From NCBI GenBank assembly GCA_024760905.1, contig CM045732.1, positions 59,387,496-59,451,495 on the forward strand: a DNA stretch of 64,000 nt. Reading direction: 5' to 3'. This document shows positions 48,229 through 58,400 of this stretch, one piece after another. A program made the translations under genes and the position numbers. The stretch comes from Plotosus lineatus. Taxonomy: Eukaryota; Chordata; Actinopteri; Siluriformes; Plotosidae. Numbering within the stretch: position 1 is the first letter of the stretch; each line of letters opens with the position of its first letter. A model generated the notes under the pieces. The model was not told where the DNA came from. It ran no database searches and saw only the letters and a program-made list of their open reading frames with translations.

Positions 48229-50002
48229 TTAATAGCGCTGCCTGGGGGGTGGAGGTCTGCTCTTGATGAACTGGCACTTTGGAATGTGTCTCTCAGCTGG
48301 ACCAGGTGCAAAACGTCTGTTACAGTGGGGACAGGTTACATAATCTGAATTCAGATCTGCACTTGGGTGAAAGCCTCTTGTTGCAGGACCATGAGCCTGA
48401 TGTATGTTCTGAACAAGAAGCCTTGGGTTTCTGATTCTAGTTATTCTTCTTGAGCTGGGGAAATTTAAAAAGGAAAAAAAATGCTTTAAGGAATACAGAA
48501 TGGTAAACAACAACTGGAATGGTTCTCTTATTGCACGTGTTAAAATCATAAATTTCTCTTATATCTCTTCGACAGTTGCTTTCAGTTCAAAATGCTCAGA
48601 TCTTCCTTCAGTTTGTTTTTATATAACTGCAGCAGCTGTAATTGTTTAAACACTCTAACCTACCTCTGGTGATGTGGTTCGACCGTTTGTTTCCAAAAAC
48701 TTCTCGAGCTCGGTGCCTCTCGCCCGGTGTTCTACCATGTTGTAGACTTGACGTTTCTTTTGTAGTTTTTTCTGACAAATGCTGATATGCTTCTCCAGGC
48801 GATCTTCTTTAAAACGTCTGTGGCATACTTTACAAGGTACAAGTTGAAAAGCAGTGTCAGGACTGCTTTCTGTGCTGAGTTGCACTTGCTGTAGCCTTCT
48901 GCTGTTCTGAATGCTTGGACCAGCTTTAGCAGGAAGCTTTTTGAGAAGAATCTCCTCTGTAGCCTCGTTACTGTTTTGATACACACTCTGTTGACTCATC
49001 AGGTGGTTCCCTGTATGTATATTGGTTGTACCATGCTTGGAGACGGCTTTCCTTTTTGAATGAAAATTTGAAGCAAACCTATCCATTCGGTCCTGCTCAG
49101 GATCCTTATTGTCCCCCTGCATGTCATTCTTGGCTCTTATCTTTTCCTCATCTCTCATTCTCTCAATTTCCTCCTCTTCCTGCCAGCCCCTTTGGTCCTG
49201 ATCTCTCATCTCATCCTCTTGCCATTGCATCGCTCTTTCTCTCCGTATCTTGTCTTTTTCAGACTTAGAATGTTTCCTTGCGTTACTTGTAAATTCTTCA
49301 AAATGATCCTGTTCCTTTTCCACAGTTTTTGTGTTTCTCCACTCTGTTCCTTCTCTCCTTTTCTCGATTGTTTCCTTCACATGATTTTTCTGTCCGCCTA
49401 GATCATCTTTCTTCATAACAGTGTTACTGAGTCCTGCTTCTTGTCCAACTCTTCTGCTTCCCAAAGCCTTGTCTCTGGCCTTTTCCAAGTCCCACTTTCC
49501 TTTCTGTGTACAATATAAGCTGTTTTTTTCTTCCGCTGTGTTCCTCTGATCCTCACCGTCCACCTTCCACTCGCCACTTCTTCCACTGTCTCCACAAGCC
49601 GCACTCAGTTGAACCTTCTTCATTGCTTCTACTGTTTTCAACAGCTTTTCTTTCAATAACCTTTGCTTTGTATATGCTTCCTTTGTGATCCACATCACAT
49701 TTTCAAAAAGTTTTAGCTGTTCATTGGTTAATAGCTGGCAGATGCTGACTAATTCTTCAATAGTTTCACGTCGTTCTTGAGCTAGATCAGTAAAATTGGT
49801 ATCAAAAGGCAGCAATTTATTCAAGTCCTCTTTCTCCAGTCTCCTGTTAGTGATTTGTGTACCAGTTTCCCCTTTCTTAAAAGACAAAAAAAAGACTCAC
49901 TCAACTTGGTGCAATATTTCTCTCCAAGAAAGAATAAAAATCCTTCTGCCAGCTTTGATAAATAAATAAACAAATATTTTAACTCACCACAACTTGATCC
50001 AT
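48229..50002 (-). pseudogene. zc2hc1c: zc2hc1c-like copy B, disrupted last exon
   Basis: Exons as in copy A: 50002-49988 (MDQVV), 49875-48664 (404 codons, full-length form, with finger CKVCHRRFKEDRLEKHISIC) and 48454-48229. The last exon opens LKKNN and then TAG where copies A and C have TGG. A one-base insertion follows shortly after (226 rather than 225 bp), so the second finger, still readable in another frame, is out of frame. A transcript would encode about 414 aa with one finger. The exon 2 frame is fully open, so the damage is recent, or the truncated product is used. Called a pseudogene with that reservation. Confidence 0.75.
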
Positions 50003-50179
50003 TTTCAGATTGTGCAAAGGAATCTCCTTTGTTTTTAGTTTTTTAAAATATCGATTGTGGACTTTATTATAGGAGGATTTGTGACATGAATGTTGCGTAA
50101 TGACAAGAACACAGTAGCACCTCCGTCTGTGACCTCATCATCTATGATTGATCTGCACATTGTGTATTGATTTCACAGA

Positions 50180-50650
50180 GAGGGACCACCAGTGCACTTC
50201 CTTGGACCAGTTGTCTTCTGGAGGCGTCACTCGATGTCTTCTGGACTCCCTTGTGCTATCAAAACATGTGTCAAAGAATGGGTGACGTAAGAGAAGGTAA
50301 TGGTGTAACAGAGGTAGGCAGTAGACTTGCCAAGGGACAGAACGCTATTCTAATTGTAACAGGACTCGCATGTAATTTTTTTAGACCTTCTTTGGTCCTC
50401 CTGGAGCTGATAGTGGGCTGAGTCCTTGCCATTTTGGCTCTTCATCCATACATTCAAATGGTAGTTTCTCGCTGTCTTTCAGGTTTCGGTTGCCATTTGA
50501 AAGCATTTGGGATCATTTTAGCTGAGCAGCCTCGAATTTTCTGCAGTTTTCCCTCTCCAATCAACTCTTTAATCAAAGTACGTTCTGAACAATATCTGGA
50601 ATGACCCATTTCCTCCGAATTTCAGAGTGACATCGTTTTCAGCATGAACT
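50180..50650 (-). pseudogene. Tc1-like transposase N-terminal remnant (unit B)
   Basis: Paralogue of 43190-43690 with small deletions near 50590 and 50630 relative to unit A. Minus-strand coding is visible only in pieces. Confidence 0.5.
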
Positions 50651-50669
50651 TCCTTAAATAAGGAAAATA

Positions 50670-51643
50670 CAGTCTGCCCTCTACTTACGAAATGAATCTG
50701 TTCCAGTGCCATTTTCGTAACCTGGAGTTTTCGTAAGTAGAGGTGCATTTTACATGTAAAATGTGTGATTCGCTCCAATGCTCCCAAGACTACCCTATAA
50801 AACCTTTAAAAATTATAAAAGTACACCAATTTTGTATGAAATATGTGTTAAAAATAAAAGAAAATTATTTACCTTTTTTTTTAATCTCTCGAACCACCCA
50901 TGCGATGCTTTAAAGTTCGGGGGTTGCTGGTCTGAAGAACCCTCACCCCCACCTTCCTTCACGAGGTCCTTAAATATGGCGGTTGCTTTTTCCAAAATAA
51001 TCGCTTCCGTCACTGTATGCCTCCCGCTTCAATATCGTTCTGAAATAATCGCCTCTGTCACTGTATCTCCGCTTTTAAGGTCTTCTTCTGCTTCAATATC
51101 GTCCCGATTGGAGAGGGGTTTCGGCCATACTCCTTTGCGATTTCGCTCAACCGCATCCCACTTTCGTATTTTTTTATTAACTCCTGCTTCACTTTGATAA
51201 CAGAGCCCGCTTCTTTTTTCAGTGTCACCGGGAATCACTTTCTTGGGGTCCATGATGGATAACAAAATATAACGCTGCAATGATCACTTTCAAAAAAACT
51301 CACGAGCCGTCAGTCCTGTTCAACTCTCCTTCACGCGTGTGACAAACAGGAAGTATGGGTACAGGAATGGATACAGTTCAGCTCCTTCCCGGCCAATGGG
51401 AGGCCAGCGGGGCGGGATGTTGGGAGACAGCCAATGAGAGAGCAACTAGCACATTGTTTGAATGGCGCGTTTGAATGGCACGTTTGAATTTTTGAATGGC
51501 GCGTTTGAATTTTTGAATGGCGCGTATGGCACTTTTCGTAAGAAGAGGTTGTTTCGTATACAGCGGACAAAAATTTAGAAAAATGTTTTTCGTTACCTGG
51601 ATTTTTCGTATTCAGAGGTTTTTCGTAAGTCGAGAGCCGACTG
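50670..51643 (-). mobile_element. Tigger/pogo-like element with verified empty site (unit B)
   Basis: Ends 'cagtctgccctctacttacg' and 'cgtaagtcgagagccgactg' are inverted, flanked by TA. Unit A reads 'ggaaaataattagcacc' at this point, the intact target. The minus strand encodes MDPKKVIPGDTEKRSG and NFKASHGWFERL, pogo/CENP-B-type DNA-binding pieces, plus a repeated 'tttgaatggcgcg' array. No catalytic domain. Confidence 0.88.
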
Positions 51644-51902
51644 TAATTGGCACCTATCAAAGAATGAATGATGTCACTAATTGACCTCCACACTGCTATT
51701 ATTTTGAACGCGCCCCTTTCATTTAGTGATTCAATTGCATGGGATCAGCAGCATATATGTCAGGACTGTTGGGTCTGGTGGATTCTATTACTCTACTACA
51801 CCTGCTAGTAAATTATTTGCCATGTAGAAATATAATTTCTTCCAAAAACACTGATTGATGAGGTTAGTGACATCTGACTGATACTATTTTGAGCACAACT
51901 CT

Positions 51903-51904
<2 letters not shown>

Positions 51905-51950
<46 letters not shown>
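51905..51950. repeat. (TG)n microsatellite
   Basis: About 21 TG units. The unit A counterpart at about 43961-43983 has about 11, showing length change since the duplication. Confidence 0.9.
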
Positions 51951-52284
51951 AGCATTACACCACATATCAAATACCACACTAACTGTATGGACAGCTGCGT
52001 CATTGCTTCTCTCTTTGGCATTGATTTGATGTGTGTTGGCAATCAAATGATAAATAATATACTCTTTTTGAGTTCATTTGTGTTATTAAATCTGTCTCTA
52101 AAAAAGTCAGTGCCTCACCAGCTGTCAACCTCACTGCACGTCACTGGGGCACATCATGCACCTTTCACGATCATGCACATTTCTGTATAGTGTATGTGAA
52201 TAGATGTACACGTCAGTGTGTGTGTGTGTGAAGAATTTAATAGATAAATAGATGTACAGTATATAGGATGTGTCTGTATGTAGG

Positions 52285-52430
52285 TACCGTATTTTCCGGA
52301 CGACAAATCGCACTTTTTTTTTCAGACTTTGGATAAAGGTGTGATTTATATGTGAGATTATTTCATATAATTATGTTCGTCATAATAATAACAAAAATAA
52401 CTTCACGTTTGAACGTGCACTTCAGAGGAG
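52285..52430. repeat. 'TATTTTCCGGAC' MITE-like fragment (unit B)
   Basis: 'gtaccgtattttccggacga' and 'caaatcgcactttttttttc'; counterpart of 44315-44470. Confidence 0.5.
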
Positions 52431-52560
52431 GGAAAAATGCTGACATTATTGTAAGTCGGCTAGCTGGCCTAGGGAGGAGAATCTGAAATCTGATTGGTTA
52501 AAAAAACAGGCCCAATCCTAAAATAGTTTGTGAAATCTGCCAGCACTGTTGGTTCTGAAG

Positions 52561-52845
52561 CACATGTTAGATGTTTTGGAGACAAAGTCAGAGAGGCGAG
52601 ATTGAGATGGTTTGGACATGTACAGAGGAGGGATAGTGAGTATATTGGTCGTAGGATGCTGAGGTTGGAACTACCAGGCAAAAGGCCCAGAGGCAGACCA
52701 AAAAGAAGATTTATGGATGCGGTGAAGGCGGACATGAAGGTCGTTGGAGTAAGAGTAGAAGATGCAGAGGATAGGGAGAAATGGAGGCAGATCATTTGCT
52801 GTGGCGACCCCTGAAGGGAACAGCCGAAAGGAAAAGAAGAAGAAG
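52561..52845 (+). mobile_element. RTE-like LINE, short copy with 16-bp TSD and empty site
   Basis: Encodes HVRCFGDKVREARLRWFGHV, then LELPGKRPRGRPKRRFMDAV and VRVEDAEDREKW, with a single open frame to CGDP, then tail 'gcgacccctgaagggaacag' and 'aaaagaagaagaag'. Flanked by the perfect 16-bp repeat 'actgttggttctgaag' (52545-52560, 52846-52861). Unit A has one diverged copy of this target (actgctggttctgaag), so the insertion came after the duplication. Severely 5'-truncated. Confidence 0.93.
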
Positions 52846-52861
52846 ACTGTTGGTTCTGAAG

Positions 52862-53430
52862 GTCCCGGGCAGATTAGACTGACATGGCAACACAGAAGCT
52901 GAAATCTAATTTAACCCCCAACACCAATTAAAAAAAAAAAACCCTAACGTCCCATTGGAAGCAGTGCTGCCAAGAGACATGTTTTGAAACGAAAAGAATA
53001 GACTGTTGGGAATTAATTAATAAAAGATAATGGAGCAAATATTAAAATTTAAGTTATAAATGCTTCTGACAGTGTTTAGGTCAGCAGAGAAGGCTTTGCT
53101 GGTCCAGATGGCCCACAATTTGTATAATCTTCACAGAACAAACTAAAAAAAAAAAAAAACAGAGGCAAAAACACATGCTCATCATGTTTAATTCCTGAGT
53201 ACAGTATATTAAGCGTGAGAGGAATTCACAGAGGTATTATACATTATCAGCGTCTTGTACTGAGAGAGGTTACTCTACGTGACATCTTCACAGAATGTGT
53301 AGGTCATGTGACGCAGTGACAAAACAATTTTTAAGAGGCAGCACTGTAAGAACAATTGCTAAGTGGTCTTCTATTGCATTACATGGAATGTCTCACAAAA
53401 AAAAAGTAAATACGTGAACTTTTTGAAATT
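52862..53430. other. unit B spacer
   Basis: AT-rich, with A-runs near 52930 and 53145. Corresponds to sequence replaced by a Tigger fragment in unit A. No gene seen. Confidence 0.35.
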
Positions 53431-54641
53431 ACTATAAATTACTCTATTCTCAGATGATACCAATGAAACAAAACCGAACTATCCCATATGTTATAGATGC
53501 ATGTTGCCTAGCAGGACCATGCAGAGACCTTTTTTGACTATCAAACCTTATTACAAATTACATCATAATTTAACATTTACAAATTTGAAATCTCATTAGA
53601 ATTATTTTGAAAACTTGTTATATAATTTCAAACTGGTGGACAAAATATTTGCTCAAACTAAATTTTGTGTCACAAATTAAAGATGTGCAGAACTTGGGCC
53701 AAATTAATATAAAATGTTGACATATACTGGACTATCAATGTTCTTTAAAGTTATAACCCGTACTTAACTTATTATTAATTTATTCAGAATCTATTGAAAA
53801 CTTGTAGCGAACTTATATCGAACTAATCTCCAACATGTATTCACTTACGTAGGCGTACCTGACGTGTTCCGAACAACCGCAGAACTTTTAGCGAACGTCT
53901 TTCTAACCTACAGCTGGCGTATTATAGGCGTATTTGCAGCATTTTGGGGGACTGATGTATAAAATGTAGTTTAAACGAGACAAGGCTGAGACGAGACGAG
54001 AATAACTCCTGCCTTTTTTCCAACATCAGCATGTAATCATCGATTCCATCAGCACGCCAGCGATGTTGATACTGCGATGTCTCCTGCGGATTTGATTTGA
54101 ATCAACCAGCGGCAGCCTTTTACAGGCTATGTCACATGATCGATTGTCGAGGATACACCAAGGCATACAGTTAAATTATCTTTGGCCATAAATTGTGAAT
54201 GCTGAAAACACACTAGACACTCATTGATATAAGTTATATGTAAATTCAAAGTACACGCCACATTATATTCAACTTATGAAGAACATGTGTGAACACTTGC
54301 ATAACTTAGAATTTATGGCCAGTGTATGCGGAACGTATGACCTCGCCATACTCCGACTGGAACCAGTGCTGTTAAGTTAGACAAAACTTACCCAGAACTT
54401 ATTTGTTGTTTATATTGTAAAAGTACAGTATGTATATGTTGGGTAATTAGCTCTGAATTTTTGTCTTCTGACATCAACTACACCAGATACTGATATAGTT
54501 ATAGTTGTATTGAGTTTATAGGATTATTAGTTTTGATTGTTTTCATGGTGTCTTTGTGTTTTTGGGCAGCAGTCATTCATTAAAACATGCTTATTACAGG
54601 AAAAAAAAAAACACATCACTATACAGTTCTTGCGGTTACAT

Positions 54642-55328
54642 TTAATAGCGCTGCCTGGGGGGTGGAGGTCTGCTCTTGATGAACTGGCACTTTGGAATGT
54701 GTCTCTCAGCTGGACCAGGTGCAAAACGTCTGTTACAGTGGGGACAGGTTACATAATCTGAATTCAGATCTGCACTTGGGTGAAAGCCTCTTGTTGCAGG
54801 ACCATGAGCCTGACGTATGTTCTGAACAGAAGCCTTGGGTTTCTGGTTCCAGTTATTCTTCTTGAGCTGGGGAAATTTAAAAAGGAAAAAAAAAATACTG
54901 TAAGGAATACAGAATGGTAAACAACAACTGGAATGTTTCTCTTATTGCACGTGTTAAAATCATACATTTCTCTTATATCTCTTCGACAGTTGCTTTCAGT
55001 TCATAATGGTAAGAGCTTCCTTTAGTTTGTTTGCATGTACAGTCAGCCCTCTACTTACGAAATGAATCCGTTCCAGAGCCTTTTTCGTAACCTGGAGTTT
55101 TCGTAAGTAGACGTGCATTTTATATGTAAAACGCGTGATTCGTTCCAAGGCTCCCAAGACTACCCCATAAACCCTTTAAAAATGATAAAAGTACACCAAT
55201 TTTGTATGAAATATGTCTTAAAAGTAAAAGAAAATTAGTTATTAAACCATTTTATTAATATTTATTATTTAAACCATTATTAAACATTTTTTTATTAATG
55301 CACATACACACAACACTGTCTCTCTCTA

Positions 55329-55411
<83 letters not shown>

Positions 55412-58400
55412 CCACACGCAGTGCGCTGCCAACGGAGCTTTTGAGACGGGGTGTTGAATTTAAAGTGGAATTACCTGTTTGAAAGATCTGAGGTCCGGAT
55501 TCAATATTAACTTGCTTACTCGAGAGATCAAAGGTCCGGATTCATTATTGATTTGCTTTCTTGCGAGATCGGGAAGCATTCTGTGCACGGAACATTTGTG
55601 GCGCCGCCCACTTCCGTGCACAAAAATGCTTTGTGGCCGAATGCGGAGCTTTTGAGACGGGGCGCGGCTCATCCGGATTTCCTTAAATAAGCTGCAATGA
55701 GTACTGTACTCTCAAAACTCACAAACCAACAGTACATCTCTCCTTTACACATGTGACAAACAAGCTTATGGGTACAGTACTATGGAGATTCAGCTCCCTC
55801 CTGGCAAATTGGAGGCCAGCGGGGCAGGATGTTGGGAGACAGCCAATGAGAAAGCAACTTGTGCATTTGAATTTTTGAATGGCGCGTTTGGCGCTTTTCG
55901 TAAGAAGAGGTTGTTTCGTATACAGAAGGAGAAAATTTAGGAAAATGTTTTTCGTAACCTGGATTTTTCGTATTCAGAGGTTTTTGTAAGTAGAGGGCCG
56001 ACTGTAACTGCAGCAGCTGAAATTGTTTAAACACTCTAACCTACCTCTGGTGATGTGGTTCGACCGTTTCTTTCCAAAAACTTCTCGAGCTCGGTGCCTC
56101 TCGCCCGGTGTTCTACCATGTTGTAGACTTGACGTTTCTTTTGTAGTTTTTTCTGACAAATGCTGATATGCTTCTCCAGGCGATCTTCTTTAAAACGTCT
56201 GTGGCATACTTTGCAAGGTACAAGTTGAAAAGCAGTGTCAGGACTGCTTTCTCTGCTGAGTTGCACTTGCTGTAGCCTTCTGCTGTTCTGAATGCTTGGA
56301 CCAGCTTTAGCAGGAAGCTTTTTGAGAAGAATCTCCTCTGTAGCCTCGTTACTGTTTTGATACACACTCTGTTGACTCATCAGGTGGTTCCCTGTACGTA
56401 TATTGGTTGTACCATGCTTGGAGACGGCTTTCCTTTTTGAATGAAAATTTGAAGCAAACCTATCCATTTGGTCCTGCTCAGGATCCTTATTGTCCCCCTG
56501 CATGTCATTCTTGGCTCTTATCTTTTCCTCATCTCTCATTCTCTCAATTTCCTCCTCTTCCTGCCAGCCCCTTTGGTCCTGATCTCTCATCTCATCCTCT
56601 TGCCATTGCATTGCTCTTTCTCTCCGTATCTTGTCTTTTTCAGACTTAGAACCTTTCCTTGCGTTACTTGTAAATTGTTCAAAATGATCCTGTTCCTTTT
56701 CCACAGTTTTTGTGTTTCTCCACTCTGTTCCTTCTCTCCTTTTCTCGATTGTTTCCTTCACATGATTTTTCTGTCCGCCTAGATCATCTTTCTTCATAAC
56801 AGTGTTACTGAGTCCTGCTTCTTGTCCAACTCTTCTGCTTCCCAAAGCCTTGTCTCTGGCCTTTTCCAAGTCCCACTTTCCTTTCTGTGTACAATATAAG
56901 CTGTTTTTTTCTTCCGCTGTGTTCCTCTGATCCTCACCGTCCACCTTCCACTCGCCACTTCTTCCACTGTCTCCACAAGCAGCGCTCAGTTGAACCTTCT
57001 TCAGTGTTTCTGCTGCTTTCAACAGCTTTTCTTTCAATAACCTTTGCTTTTTATGTATTTCTTTTGTCATCCAGATCTCATTTTCATAAAGTCTATGTTG
57101 TTCGTTGTTTAATGTCTGATAGAATTTTAAGAAATCACCAATGGTTTCACTTCTTTCTTGGGCTCTATTGGTGGGGTCAGTATCAAAAGGCAGTAAATTG
57201 TTCACCTCATGTTTCTTCTGTTTCCTGTTACTGGTCTGGGAACCAGTTTCCCCTTTCTTGATGAAAAAACCCCCCAAAAATAAACAAATATGACTCAGTT
57301 TGGAGCAATAGTTGGGCATTTTCACTGTCTCTTGGTGCAATCAGTCCCAAAGCGGTAAAAATAGAAAGAGATTTCATTTGCCAATTTTTTAGTAGTAATT
57401 TTGTTAAAAGTTTTATAAAAAATTAAACTTTTGCTGTAACGCAATTTTACTGCAAGTTATGGTCTTTGAAAGTCTGTATGTTCAAAGCAATAAAATTTCT
57501 TCATAAACTATCAGTGTCACATTTTCAAGGTTAAATCAGTTCAATTCTAGATGTATGGTATATAAAATATGTAGCAAAAGGATATATTTGATATATCTGA
57601 GCTTATATATATCTGAGCTTTTATTGGTAAAAATATCTTTTAGTGTTAGTTTACTGATGGCATAACCTAGATGTTAGAGTAGACAGTTTTGGATGGACAC
57701 ATTCACATGCTTGGTAATCAACGTTTCAGAATTTGGTTAATACAGGTCCTTCTCAAAAAATTAGCATATTGTGATAAAGTTCATTATTTTCTGTAATGTA
57801 CTGATAAAAATTAAACTTTCATATATTTTAGATTCATTGCACACCAACTGAAATATTTCGGGGATTTTATTGTTTTAATACTGATGATTTTGGCATACAG
57901 CTCATGAAAACCCAAAATTCTTAGCTCAAAAAAAATTAGCATATCATGAAAAGGTACTCTAAACAAGCTATTAATCTAATCATCTGAATCAACCAATTAA
58001 CTCTAAACACCTGCAAAAGATTCCTGAGGCTTTTAAAAACTCCCAGCCTGGTTCTTTACTCAATACTGCAATCATGGGTAAGACTGCCGATCTGACTGCT
58101 GTCCAGAAGGCCATCATTGACACCCTCAAGCAAGAGGGTAAGACAGAAAGAAATCTCTGAGCGAATAGGCTGTTCCCAGAGTGCTGTATCAAGACACCTC
58201 AGTGGGACGTCTGTGGGAAGGAAAAAGTGTGGCAGAAAACGCTGCACAACCAGAAGAGGTGACCGGACCCTGAGGAAGATTGTGGAGAAGGGCCGATTCC
58301 AGACCTTGGGGGACCTGTGGAAGCAGTGGACTGAGTCTGGAGTAGAAACATTCAGAGCCACGGTACACAGGTGTGTGCACGAAATGGGCTACAGGTGCCG

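Larger units (their letters stand above)
47389..53757. repeat. segmental duplication unit B (zc2hc1c array)
   Basis: Head-to-tail with unit C, which starts at about 53791, and paralogous to unit A (about 39776-45725). Shared landmarks are the block 'gttgggtaattagctctgaa', the zc2hc1c exons, the Tc1 remnant, a TG microsatellite and a 'tctattctcagatgatacca' block. Differences are mostly transposon insertions. Confidence 0.85.
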
